Positions 36,815 through 45,188 are shown, numbered from the stretch's first letter. The stretch: 60,343 nt of DNA from Bacillus sp. AFS001701 (GCF_002559405.1 NZ_NTZO01000088.1:1-60343), one strand, 5' to 3'. A program made the numbers and translations. Notes: generated by a model not told the origin, from the sequence alone.

Positions 36815-37255
36815 TTATTTATTTAATTTCCTTAATAAAGTAAGTAATTGTAATTGCTCTTCTTCAGTTAATTTGCTGAATTGAGCTTGTTGAAACTCAT
36901 CTTGTGAAGGTACGATTTCTTCATGCATTTTTTGACCTAACTCTGTTAAAGAGAGATATTTGTTTTTCCATTCTACTTCTCTTTTAATCCACTGAAGCTC
37001 TTCCATTTTCTTTAATAGATGAGTCACATTTCCTTTTGTAACAACTAATTTATCGGCTAATTCTTGCTGCGTAAGACGCTTATTTCTACCCACATGGACA
37101 ATTACATCAAATTGAGCAGTCGTCAAACCCCATTTTTTCAATTGATTATTTGATTCTCTAACATTTTTAAGATAAAAACGAGCTAATCGAAACCAAAGTA
37201 ATACTGCTAAATTTTTTGATTTGTTTGCAGAAGCTTCATTATGACTATTTAACAT
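36815..37255 (-). CDS. mhqR: MarR-family regulator, MhqR-like
   Basis: This 146-residue winged-HTH protein has the recognition region LTQQELADKLVVTKGNVTHLLKKME and a wing with KNKYLSLTELGQ. No cysteine is found in the protein, unlike the thiol-sensing relatives YodB/CatR. Its place upstream of mhqO and mhqD suggests that it represses this operon and responds to quinones. A 20-base perfect palindrome lies just upstream. Confidence 0.88.
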   Translation of the reverse strand: MLNSHNEASANKSKNLAVLLWFRLARFYLKNVRESNNQLKKWGLTTAQFDVIVHVGRNKRLTQQELADKLVVTKGNVTHLLKKMEELQWIKREVEWKNKYLSLTELGQKMHEEIVPSQDEFQQAQFSKLTEEEQLQLLTLLRKLNK

Positions 37256-37283
37256 TTTTGCACCTCTTTGATCGATCTTGTTA

Positions 37284-37303
37284 TCAGTTTAATACTAAAC
37301 TGA
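37284..37303 (-). promoter_or_regulatory. Palindromic operator overlapping the mhqR promoter
   Basis: TCAGTTTAATACTAAACTGA is a perfect dyad of 8-base arms. On the minus strand a -35-like TTGTCA overlaps its upstream edge and a weak -10 TAACAA follows 17 bases later, so a bound repressor would block the promoter. Confidence 0.72.
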
Positions 37304-37503
37304 CAAATTTGCAAGTAGATTGTTTGATCAAAATAAAAATCTATTTTCAAAAATTACTTTCTAATTCATAGCTTAAAATACTGTATTACACTACTTCTTC
37401 CATCAATCTTAAATTCCCTTTAATTTCCTTCTTTTATTCTTTTTTTAATTAGTGATGATATAATTATGTTTAATTTCAATAACAAGAAAGACAGGTAAAA
37501 TAG

Positions 37504-38214
37504 ATGAAAAAAAGACTACTGAAAATAAGTGCAAGTATTCTAATTTTGTTTCTTATCTTATTTGGATTGTACAAGCTAATGAATGCAAGATCTTTTCAGC
37601 TTTTTGGGGGATTAACAAATGAAGTACAGACTAACCAAAAAGTAGTTGCTTTAACTTTTGATGACGGTCCAACTAAAAATGTTGATGACATTCTACCACT
37701 TTTAGATCAATTCAATGCAAAGGCTACTTTTTTTCTAATCGGGAATGAAATTGAAAAGAATCCCGAAGAAGCTAAAAAAATAGTGGATGCAGGACAACAG
37801 ATTGGAAACCATACATATTCTCATGACAGAATGGTGCTAAAATCACCTTCATTTATTAAAGATGAAATAGAAAAAACAGACAAACTAATCCGAAAAGCTG
37901 GCTATAAAGGAGAAATTGAATTCCGTCCACCAAATGGTAAAAAACTAATTGGCTTACCGTATTACATGCATAAACATAACCGAGAAACGATTACATGGAA
38001 TTTAGAGCCAGATACTTTTTACACAAATCCTCAAGACAAAATAAACTATGTAAAGAACAATATGAAACCAGGCTCAATTATTTTAATTCATCCGATGTAT
38101 GATAAAACTGGTAAAGAACTAGAAACAATTAAAGGGATATTGGATTCATTATCGAAAGATGGATATAAATTTGTGACAGTGAAAGAGCTTCAGAAGTTAC
38201 AAAAAGACAAGTAG
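37504..38214 (+). CDS. Polysaccharide deacetylase (NodB domain), membrane-anchored
   Basis: A hydrophobic anchor (residues 8-25) precedes a NodB domain. TFDDGPT supplies Asp53 and Asp54, NHTYSH supplies His103 and His107, and RPPNGK and LIHPMYD are the later motifs. The 236-residue length is normal. Such enzymes deacetylate peptidoglycan or exported polysaccharide at the cell surface. It is read alone from the plus strand and ends on a shared terminator with the VanZ gene. Confidence 0.92.
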   Translation: MKKRLLKISASILILFLILFGLYKLMNARSFQLFGGLTNEVQTNQKVVALTFDDGPTKNVDDILPLLDQFNAKATFFLIGNEIEKNPEEAKKIVDAGQQIGNHTYSHDRMVLKSPSFIKDEIEKTDKLIRKAGYKGEIEFRPPNGKKLIGLPYYMHKHNRETITWNLEPDTFYTNPQDKINYVKNNMKPGSIILIHPMYDKTGKELETIKGILDSLSKDGYKFVTVKELQKLQKDK

Positions 38215-38235
38215 CATTATGCTCCTTGTCTTTTT
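38201..38235. terminator. Bidirectional terminator shared by pda and vanZ genes
   Basis: AAAAAGACAAG and CTTGTCTTTTT pair, with AGCAT/ATGCT inside. It overlaps the last codons of both convergent genes. Confidence 0.9.
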
Positions 38236-38864
38236 ATATATTGATTATCGATTTTCTTCTTTATAGAAAATTTAGTGCTTAAACTAAAGACTATTACTCC
38301 TAACACAGTACCGAATGTATTTAATAATAAATCATCAATGTCGCAAGATCGATAATTATATCCAATAAAAAAACCCGTGGTTCCTTGGATTATTTCAATC
38401 CCTAAACTTACAGTAAAACCAACTAATATCGTTTTACTTTTCTTAATTTTAGGATTTAGAACTGGCAAAGCAAATCCTAATGGCATAAATAATACAATAT
38501 TTCCGCCAACTTGCTTTAGAGCAATTGAAAATGATCCATATCTGATTGAATCTACAAATACTTCAAATGGGACAAAATTATTTGTATATCCCAAGTGATC
38601 CTTAATCATGACTTGAATTAGATATTTTTGATAAGGAAATGGGAACAAAGTAATATCCACGAGACAAGTAATGTAGATTCCAAAGATTACGCAATATAAA
38701 TATTTTAGTAGAGTAATATAACCTTTAAAAAATCTATAACCAAAAAATAAAATGATTAAAGTCATGATAAAGATACTAGGATACAAAAAATTTAACAATG
38801 TTATCTTCACCTTCCAAGGAAAAAATAACATGATTGAAGTGATATTTTTTCCACTATTTCCCAT
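38217..38864 (-). CDS. VanZ family membrane protein
   Basis: This 215-residue protein has five or so membrane segments. The VanZ core DITLFPFPYQ, NIVLFMPLGFALP and SLGIEIIQGTTGFFIGYNYRSCDIDDLLLNTFG is well conserved. VanZ-domain proteins are linked to teicoplanin resistance and cell-wall phenotypes, but most have no assigned job. The ribosome binding site at the first ATG is poor. Confidence 0.85.
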   Translation of the reverse strand: MGNSGKNITSIMLFFPWKVKITLLNFLYPSIFIMTLIILFFGYRFFKGYITLLKYLYCVIFGIYITCLVDITLFPFPYQKYLIQVMIKDHLGYTNNFVPFEVFVDSIRYGSFSIALKQVGGNIVLFMPLGFALPVLNPKIKKSKTILVGFTVSLGIEIIQGTTGFFIGYNYRSCDIDDLLLNTFGTVLGVIVFSLSTKFSIKKKIDNQYIKRQGA

Positions 38865-39060
38865 TATTTATTATTATATTATATCAAAATTACTATTTTT
38901 TAAATAGCTAATCTAATTTTGATGTTTTCCACATGAGTGGCTTTTTTTCTAAAACATTACTTTCAAAAATAAACTGAATGTTAAAACTTTGAATATTACT
39001 TGAAAAGAAATCCAAAATAATACTGGTACATTTTGAAAACATCTCAAAGGAGACATCTAA

Positions 39061-39717
39061 ATGAAGAAACAATTACTAAAATTCACATCTCTATTTTTAT
39101 GTTTTGCACTAATTCTATCCCCTATTAAATCCAGTGCCGAGCAAATGGATACTAGGGCTCATGGAAGATGCATAAGTAATTCAGCATGTAATTTCAAAGC
39201 AGATATGAGAAAGCTTTGGATGGATCACTTAATATGGACTAGTAAGTATATTGTTAGTGCTGTTGCTGGAATGCCAGATAAGGATGTAGTACTTGCAAGA
39301 CTCCTAAGAAATCAACAAGATATTGGGAATGTAATTAAACCATATTATGGTGCTGCCGCTGGAGATCAGCTTGCTAAATTACTAACCGACCACATTGTAA
39401 TCGCTGGTAAAATTATTGATGCTGCGAAAGCAAATGATATGGCAACCTTAAAAACATTGAACGACACATGGTTTAAAAATGCAGATGATATGGCTGCACT
39501 CTTAAGTAAAGCAAATCCAAATTGGACAAATCAAGTTTTAAAAGACTTACTATATACACATTTAAAAATGGTAACAAATGAAGCTGTAACAAGAATAAAA
39601 ATGGACTGGGAAGGAAATGTAAAAGCATTTGATGCTGGTCTTCAACATATGATCCCTATAGCTGATACAATTTCTTCAGGCATTATTAAGCAATTCCCAA
39701 ATAAATTTAAATCTTAA
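39061..39717 (+). CDS. Secreted helical protein of unknown function
   Basis: A clear signal peptide (KKQLLKFTSLFLCFALILS) has a likely cut after SSA at residue 26. The mature part of about 190 residues is all-helical in appearance, with RKLWMDHLIWTSKYIVSAVAG, RLLRNQQDIGN and YTHLKMVTNEAV segments. Two cysteines (37 and 43) stand near the mature N-terminus. The regular His, Asp and Asn spacing in LTDHIVIAGKII and similar helices looks like a four-helix-bundle. I recall similar exported proteins in Bacillus and Paenibacillus but know no function. It is monocistronic with AAGGAG and a terminator. Confidence 0.85.
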   Translation: MKKQLLKFTSLFLCFALILSPIKSSAEQMDTRAHGRCISNSACNFKADMRKLWMDHLIWTSKYIVSAVAGMPDKDVVLARLLRNQQDIGNVIKPYYGAAAGDQLAKLLTDHIVIAGKIIDAAKANDMATLKTLNDTWFKNADDMAALLSKANPNWTNQVLKDLLYTHLKMVTNEAVTRIKMDWEGNVKAFDAGLQHMIPIADTISSGIIKQFPNKFKS

Positions 39718-39738
39718 ACAAACGTTTGATTAAATAAC

Positions 39739-39779
39739 AAAAAAGATGAATTTAGCTCTAAACTAAATTCATCTTTTTT
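39739..39779. terminator. Bidirectional terminator
   Basis: AAAGATGAATTTAG and CTAAATTCATCTTT form a perfect stem with T-runs on both sides. It serves the secreted-protein gene and the convergent ecsC gene. Confidence 0.92.
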
Positions 39780-39783
39780 CTGC

Positions 39784-40572
39784 TTATTTTAGATCATCCA
39801 ATCTTTCCATGATCCGTCTTTTTTTATAAAGCATTCTACCAGCCTCTCCAACATCTTCAATTGCTTGTTTATTTACATATGCACCAAATATTAAACCTGC
39901 AATTGGAATCATTTGAAACAACTTTTTCCATCCCATGTTGTCACGATATGTATAAAATACTTCTCTCCAACCTTCAATTTGAGAAAAGGCTTTTTTTCCT
40001 TCAATATTTGTTAATTCTTCTAATATCGCCTTTTTACCCACTATATCAGCAGATGTAAATTGTAAGCATTTAATAATGAATACTCTCTCCATTTGATCAT
40101 TTGGATCATAACCATAAGAAATTGCTATTTCTTGAAGTGTCTTTAATGTAAGTCCTAATAAGATTGGGATATCGATCGCAATCGTAAACATTCCACCAAA
40201 ACCTGTTGTCGCTCCTTGGACCTTTGCAAATTGTTTACGACTAGCAATAAAATCATTCGAAACACGATCCATTTGCTCTAGACTAAGTTGATTGACCATT
40301 TCAATTTCGGTTAGTTCTTCAATAGAAAGCTCCTTACTCATCCTAGTTAGAGTTGAAGGAACACTAACTAAATATTGACCACCAGCATTCACATACTTTG
40401 ATAATTCATCTAAAATAACTCCAATCTTATCGTGAATAAACTTAGGTGTAATTTTATCCAAAATCATAAATGGAATTCTACCGATTTTCTCCCAAAAAAA
40501 TACGCTTTTTTGATCTTTTTCCCATTTTTCAATTTCATTAAGTTGCGTAATTAGATACTCTTTCGTTTCCAT
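39784..40572 (-). CDS. EcsC family protein
   Basis: The ATG at 40572 follows TAGGAG and gives 262 residues beginning METKEYLITQLNEIEKWEKDQK. The longer open frame to 40644 has no ribosome binding site. The region GATTGFGGMFTIAIDIPILLGLTLKTLQEIA and IPIAGLIFGAYVNKQAI matches EcsC-family proteins, which are membrane-associated and of unclear function. It is not next to ecsA/ecsB here. Confidence 0.88.
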   Translation of the reverse strand: METKEYLITQLNEIEKWEKDQKSVFFWEKIGRIPFMILDKITPKFIHDKIGVILDELSKYVNAGGQYLVSVPSTLTRMSKELSIEELTEIEMVNQLSLEQMDRVSNDFIASRKQFAKVQGATTGFGGMFTIAIDIPILLGLTLKTLQEIAISYGYDPNDQMERVFIIKCLQFTSADIVGKKAILEELTNIEGKKAFSQIEGWREVFYTYRDNMGWKKLFQMIPIAGLIFGAYVNKQAIEDVGEAGRMLYKKRRIMERLDDLK

Positions 40573-40770
40573 AAACACTCCTAAAATTTTTAATCTAAAC
40601 ATAGTGACTACTAAAACTATAAAGCTTTTTATGAAAAAAACCAAAAATAAAAAGGGGCTATCTCATAAGCCAGGTTAACTGACAAATTAGTACCTCTGTA
40701 TTTTTAAGATATTTAGTAGATTTTTTTTGATATAGATAGAATTTTTCCTTTTCTACCTACTCTTAAACCC

Positions 40771-41060
40771 TTTATGAGTTATCATATTTCATCTTTTTGC
40801 TGTTTTACTTACTCATGAAGACCCTATGAGTTACTAAATCTCTTCTTTTTGCTGTTTTACTTACTCATGAACTCCTTATGAGTTACTAAATCTCTTCTTT
40901 TTGCTTTTCTACTTACTCATGAACTCCTTATGAGTTACTAAATATCTTCTTTTTGCTGTTTTACTTACTCATGAACACCTTATGGGTTACTAAATCTCTT
41001 CTTTTTGCTGTTTTACTTACTCATGAACTCCTTATGAGTTACTAAATCTCTTCTTCCTGC
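40771..41060. repeat. 52-bp tandem repeat array, about 5.6 copies
   Basis: Each unit contains CTTATGAGTTACTAAATCTC, then TTCTTTTTGCTGTTTTACTT, then ACTCATGAACTC. Copies differ at only a few positions, and the first copy is the most diverged. Within each unit junction ACTCAT and ATGAGT form a small hairpin. No open frame spans the array. It stands between ecsC and the ECF41 operon. Confidence 0.9.
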
Positions 41061-41077
41061 TTATATAAAAACAAAAA

Positions 41078-41113
41078 AACAAGGAATCCCATAAAAAAGT
41101 GGGAACCCTGTTC
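41078..41113 (-). terminator. Terminator of the ECF41 operon
   Basis: On the minus strand AACAGGG.TCCCA and TGGGATTCCTTGTT pair, followed by seven T. Confidence 0.75.
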
Positions 41114-41136
41114 TAAGGTTTAAAATGTTCTAATAT

Positions 41137-42021
41137 TCATCCCAAAAATCTTATTTTTTCAGGATTTCGAACCATATAAATACTTCGATAACGCTCTCCT
41201 TCTATTTCAAAACAAATTACGGTTGGCTCTTCGCCTTCACTTTTAACAATTAAACCAATTTGATTATTGATCAAAACAATTTCAGTTTCGGATGGAGTGT
41301 TAATTTTCTTCCTTACACCAATAAGGAATGCAATAACATTTTTCTGTAGATTGATTGGGCGAAGGGCAGCCTTCGTTTTGCCACCGGCGTCTGTAATTAG
41401 TACGATATCTTCCGTTAAAAGTGATATTAGTATATCTAAATTACCTGTTTCCGCGGCTTCAATAAATCGTTTTGCAATGTCTAGCTCTTGATTTAGATTT
41501 CGTTTTTCAACTACATCCTTACTTTGGACTTTGCGCTTAAGTCTACTGAATATTTTACGGCAATTCAATTCGGTCTTATTTAAAATATTAGCGATTGTAC
41601 GGAAGTCAAACTGAAAGGCTTCTCGTAAGACAAATACTGCTCTTTCGGTTGGATTTAACTGTTCAAGTAAAACTAAAAATGCATAGGTTATCGTTTCATC
41701 TAAAATCATCTTTTCCATCGGATCATCATTTAAATCTTCAGGTAAGTTTTGAATAATCGGTTCTGGAAGCCACGGTCCTATATAAACTTCGCGCTTATTT
41801 TTTGAGGATTTTAATAAATCCAAGCAACGATTTGTCATTATTTTACATAAGAATGCTTTTATATTATTCGGCTCTTCTTTTGTGATGGATTGATTCAACT
41901 TTTGAACTGTGAGAAAAGTATCCTGTACCAAATCCTCCGAATCCTCAACCGATCCTAGCATACTATATCCGATTGAAAATAAAAGTGGCTTATATTGAGA
42001 ATATAGATAGTCTACTTCCAT
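41137..42021 (-). CDS. ECF41-type sigma factor with C-terminal SnoaL-like domain
   Basis: The 294 residues comprise sigma region 2 (EDLVQDTFLTV), a linker with the ECF41 hallmark WLPEP (residues 84-88), sigma region 4 (FDFRTIANILNKTELNCRKIFSRLKRKV) and a C-terminal SnoaL-like domain from about residue 185, which includes TDAGGKTKAA. In ECF41 proteins this extra domain replaces an anti-sigma factor and regulates activity. It lies 20 bases after an FAD oxidoreductase gene that has an exact ECF41 promoter. Confidence 0.92.
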   Translation of the reverse strand: MEVDYLYSQYKPLLFSIGYSMLGSVEDSEDLVQDTFLTVQKLNQSITKEEPNNIKAFLCKIMTNRCLDLLKSSKNKREVYIGPWLPEPIIQNLPEDLNDDPMEKMILDETITYAFLVLLEQLNPTERAVFVLREAFQFDFRTIANILNKTELNCRKIFSRLKRKVQSKDVVEKRNLNQELDIAKRFIEAAETGNLDILISLLTEDIVLITDAGGKTKAALRPINLQKNVIAFLIGVRKKINTPSETEIVLINNQIGLIVKSEGEEPTVICFEIEGERYRSIYMVRNPEKIRFLG

Positions 42022-42041
42022 GAAGTATCTTCTCCTCTATT

Positions 42042-43346
42042 TTAAATTAGTTGAAGTTCAAGCTTCTCATTTATTAGTTTAGTAGCATTTTTAACACTTG
42101 TTAGTGATGCATTTAATAGAAGTTCTGTCTCCCCTACCCAGTCTCCTGCAATATAAATGCCTTCTAAGCCAACATCACTATTTGATAAATGATTATCCAA
42201 TTTCTGAAATGGCTTTTTTATGTCGTTAGAAACGATAAGTTTAGGAAGATAGCGTCGTGAAATTACATAATCTCTCCAACCTGGTTGAAGTACATCAAGC
42301 AAACCTTCTAGTTCTTCCTCATCTTTTTTCGAATCTGTTTCGTTGACCGAGTTTAAATATTTCATTAGATGAACTACAATTTCTCCTTCTTTATTCGATA
42401 ATTTAGCTACTGATGAATGATTTGAAAAATACCATGGTTGATCAACACCTAAAGCAAAGTTGAGTTTTGGATTTGGTAATCCTTTCATTACAAGGTCAAG
42501 GCATGCAGCTTTTACTGGAATCATTTGATTACATTTTTGTAAAAATGAATCTGAGATTGGCTCTTCTATTAGCTTAACTAAATCAATTGGATTAATGGTC
42601 GATAACAAACAGCTGGTGTTGATCCTAGTATCGTTTTTCAAGATAAGATTTATGTTTGGATAAGAGCCAGTAATTTTAGACACTACTATACTATTTTGAA
42701 TCGTAACACCAAGTTGATTCGCCTTTTTAATTAGGTCGTTAACAATTGATTGCCATCCTTCGTTTATATACATTACTTTCGCGCTACGAAGCTGACCAAT
42801 TGCCACTCCTGCACTTATTAATTCAGAATTACTTGTAAAGGTAGATACACGTATAAAAGCTAAAATTAAATTCTTTACACGACGACTTGTTATTTTTCTA
42901 TTTAAATATTCTTCTAAACTAATATGATTGATTTCCTCTAAATCCACTTTACGAATATGTCGGTAAAATCGAATAAATTCCATTTTTTCTTTCCATTTTA
43001 AATGATTACCCAAAAATAAATTAAATGCTTCTATTATTTTCATTTGTTTAGATTGGTCACCAAGAATAAATGCACCACACAATTTTGGAAGCCTGCCAGA
43101 AACAGTAACACCCACTTCATTTAAAATTTCGATACAGTCTATATATAATGCGTGTGCTCCAAGATTTAAATATGCATCGCCAATTGTATTCGAACTACCT
43201 CTCCCACCTAATTTAGCTGCTTTATCCAATAGAAGTACTTTTTTACCTGCTTGAGCTAAGTAGATCGCTGCAGTTAACCCCGCAATCCCACCACCTAATA
43301 CAGTAACATCCCATTTTTGATGACCATCTATTTGATTTAAATTCAT
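42042..43346 (-). CDS. FAD-dependent oxidoreductase (phytoene desaturase/amine oxidase-like)
   Basis: The ATG at 43346 follows AAGGGAGAG and gives 434 residues. The N-terminal dinucleotide motif VLGGGIAGLTAAIYLAQAGKKVLLLDKA and the C-terminal GIYIAGDWVGETELLLNASL are classical. The middle substrate domain is not assignable. Co-transcription with an ECF41 sigma factor is typical, as these sigma factors usually control a neighbouring oxidoreductase or similar enzyme. The substrate is unknown. Confidence 0.88.
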   Translation of the reverse strand: MNLNQIDGHQKWDVTVLGGGIAGLTAAIYLAQAGKKVLLLDKAAKLGGRGSSNTIGDAYLNLGAHALYIDCIEILNEVGVTVSGRLPKLCGAFILGDQSKQMKIIEAFNLFLGNHLKWKEKMEFIRFYRHIRKVDLEEINHISLEEYLNRKITSRRVKNLILAFIRVSTFTSNSELISAGVAIGQLRSAKVMYINEGWQSIVNDLIKKANQLGVTIQNSIVVSKITGSYPNINLILKNDTRINTSCLLSTINPIDLVKLIEEPISDSFLQKCNQMIPVKAACLDLVMKGLPNPKLNFALGVDQPWYFSNHSSVAKLSNKEGEIVVHLMKYLNSVNETDSKKDEEELEGLLDVLQPGWRDYVISRRYLPKLIVSNDIKKPFQKLDNHLSNSDVGLEGIYIAGDWVGETELLLNASLTSVKNATKLINEKLELQLI

Positions 43347-43383
43347 AATATTATCTCTCCCTTTCTTTTTCTTCACTAATTAA

Positions 43384-43410
43384 GACGAATGAAATACAAA
43401 AAATGTGACA
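43384..43410 (-). promoter_or_regulatory. ECF41 promoter TGTCACA-N16-CGTC
   Basis: On the minus strand TGTCACA (43404-43410) and CGTC (43384-43387) are separated by exactly 16 bases, the published ECF41 consensus. The start of transcription would fall near 43376, which also excludes the upstream GTG at that position as the start codon of the oxidoreductase. Confidence 0.9.
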
Positions 43411-43512
43411 TATAGTAAAGCAGGACACAGAAAAGAATTATTTTATTTTTGCTTCGGACAGGCTTATTTCACTTCTCTCGAATAGTCATAAACAAAATCA
43501 CATAAAATTACT

Positions 43513-43550
43513 TTGACAGATAGAGTAATTATTGTTAACATTACTCTATC
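43513..43550 (+). promoter_or_regulatory. padR promoter with overlapping dyad operator
   Basis: TTGACA (43513-43518) and TAACAT (43536-43541) are 17 bases apart. GATAGAGTAAT-N10-ATTACTCTATC (43519-43550) covers the spacer and the -10, so a dimeric PadR could shut its own promoter. Confidence 0.8.
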
Positions 43551-43587
43551 AGATAGAATAATATTATAGAAGGCGAATAGGTGAATT

Positions 43588-43914
43588 ATGGTTAGAAGTG
43601 ACATCATACGCGGGCATCTTGACTCAATCATATTAAAACTTATTTCTGAGAAGGACCGCTATGGGTATGAGATTTCTCAAGAAATTGGATTACGGACAGA
43701 CAATCGGTTTCAAATAAAAGAAGCAACATTATATGCTGTATTTCAGCGCTTAGAAAAAAAAGAATTAGTGGAAGCTTATTTTGGTGATATTACGCACGGT
43801 GGAAAAAGAAAATATTACAAAATTACTTCATTAGGTAAAGCATATTTAAGTGAATTAGTAAAAGAATGGCAAGAAGTAAAAGAAATTATTGATCTATTCA
43901 TGGAGGAGATATAA
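43588..43914 (+). CDS. PadR-family transcriptional regulator
   Basis: This 108-residue PadR protein has GHLDSIILKLISEKDRYGYEISQEI, then EATLYAVFQRLEKKELV as the winged HTH and a short C-terminal helix (subfamily s2). It is autoregulated in all likelihood, given the promoter dyad. Its stop codon overlaps the next ATG (TAATG), so it is coupled to the DUF1700-like gene. Confidence 0.93.
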   Translation: MVRSDIIRGHLDSIILKLISEKDRYGYEISQEIGLRTDNRFQIKEATLYAVFQRLEKKELVEAYFGDITHGGKRKYYKITSLGKAYLSELVKEWQEVKEIIDLFMEEI

Positions 43915-44318
43915 TGAAAAAAATTAGAAATCATATTGAAGAACTATTTAAAGATGTTCCTAAAACTGAGCAATCAGAAATAGTTAAACAAGAGATTATT
44001 CAGAACTTAGAAGAAAAAGTCATGTTTTTAATGGAAAATGGGAAGGAAGAAGAAGATGCTATAAACAAAGCAATTGTAGAATTTGGAGACATTGAGGAAT
44101 TAAAGAGAGAACTTGGTGTTAAAAAACCAGATAGCAAGAAAGCAAATTTTGCAAAACTAAATTTATCCTATTCAATTTGGGGTAGTGGCTTACTAATTGC
44201 TCTCTTCTTATTTATTAATTTTTACTACACTCCGAAGACTATTTGGTTTGTGTACCCAACGTTTGGTCTATTATGGTGGCCTCTTTCAATGTATTTCTAC
44301 TGGCAACGTAAAAAGTGA
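43914..44318 (+). CDS. DUF1700/permease-prefix-domain membrane protein
   Basis: The protein has 134 residues. The N-terminal 75 residues are a helical cytoplasmic permease-prefix-like domain (EEKVMFLMENGKEEEDAINKAIVEFGD). The C-terminus carries two membrane helices with TPKTIWFVYP and WWPLSMYFY. Proteins with this prefix regularly pair with PadR regulators. The membrane module is the same as the repeat unit of the next gene. Confidence 0.85.
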   Translation: MKKIRNHIEELFKDVPKTEQSEIVKQEIIQNLEEKVMFLMENGKEEEDAINKAIVEFGDIEELKRELGVKKPDSKKANFAKLNLSYSIWGSGLLIALFLFINFYYTPKTIWFVYPTFGLLWWPLSMYFYWQRKK

Positions 44319-44329
44319 GGTGAAAAATA

Positions 44330-44962
44330 GTGAAAAATTATATCGGTTTTGCAACTGCAGGCTGTATTATGACGATGGTCTTTTTTATGCTCGTTAATTT
44401 TATTACATCTCCTAGCACGATTTGGTTTATTTACCCATGTTTTTTCATTTTATTTTGGCCAATAAGTTTATATTTCATTGGAAAAAGATCGATGAAGCAA
44501 TTCTCACTCTTTAGTAGTATCGTACTCCTAGCTTTCTTGTTAACAGAGAACTTAGTTCACTCACCTGATTATCTTTGGTTTTTCTATGCTGCCTTTCCCA
44601 TTATTAGTTGGCCAATTCTCATGCATTTAGGTAAGAATGCTAGAACATTACCGATTGCACTCCTTGGCAGTATCATTACGATCGCATACTATGGTTTTTT
44701 GAATTTTATCGCTTCCCCAGATTATCCTTGGGTCATTTATCCGGCATTTGCAATTATTTGGTGGCCATTATCCATTTATCATGCAAATCGAAAAGCGTTT
44801 GTAGCATTTTCGTTTACAGCTAGCATACTAATTAGTCTATTCTTTATCATTGTAAATATCATTTCATCCCCAGATACAATTTGGGCTGTATATCCAATTT
44901 TTGCAGTTATTTGGTGGCCTCTAAGTATGTATTTTTATGGTTATAAAAAGAAACAAATATAG
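44330..44962 (+). CDS. Membrane protein built of four two-helix repeats
   Basis: The GTG start follows GAGGTG. The 210 residues contain four units of about 50 residues. Each has a helix, then SPxxxW, then a YPxF segment, then WWPLSxYF or a variant: SPSTIWFIYP, SPDYLWFFYA, SPDYPWVIYP and SPDTIWAVYP. The same unit occurs once at the end of the preceding gene, so the operon encodes five copies. No known family name can be given. A role in envelope sensing with PadR is only a guess. Confidence 0.8.
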   Translation: MKNYIGFATAGCIMTMVFFMLVNFITSPSTIWFIYPCFFILFWPISLYFIGKRSMKQFSLFSSIVLLAFLLTENLVHSPDYLWFFYAAFPIISWPILMHLGKNARTLPIALLGSIITIAYYGFLNFIASPDYPWVIYPAFAIIWWPLSIYHANRKAFVAFSFTASILISLFFIIVNIISSPDTIWAVYPIFAVIWWPLSMYFYGYKKKQI

Positions 44963-45018
44963 GTAATCATTTGTGGAACTCAAACTAAGGGGTCCATTTT
45001 TATTTTTATAAATAAGAA

Positions 45019-45043
45019 AAGCGATTCTCATAAAGAATCGCTT
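45019..45043. terminator. Hairpin between convergent padR operon and ywnB
   Basis: AAGCGATTC and GAATCGCTT form a 9-base stem. On the minus strand a T-rich tail follows, so it probably ends ywnB transcripts after element A. Confidence 0.6.
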
Positions 45044-45054
45044 AAACTTGATTT

Positions 45055-45182
45055 TCAGACTGATTGCAAGCGCTTGTCTTTCGAGGCGCGAAGGCTGATG
45101 AGGAGCGGAGTTACCTTAGTCGGTAATGAGCACCGCAGACAGGCGAAGCAACGAAGAAAGCGAGCGTTTGTCAACTGTCTGA
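45055..45182. repeat. Dispersed 128-bp hairpin element A, copy 2
   Basis: It runs from TCAGACTG to CTGTCTGA and is the same length as the copy at 2642-2769, with an almost identical core. It ends seven bases after the ywnB stop codon, so again it sits in a 3' region. Confidence 0.85.
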
Positions 45183-45188
45183 AACTTA

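Noticed and set aside
40771-41060. CRISPR array
   Set aside because: The repeats are directly adjacent 52-bp units without unique spacers, and no cas genes are nearby.
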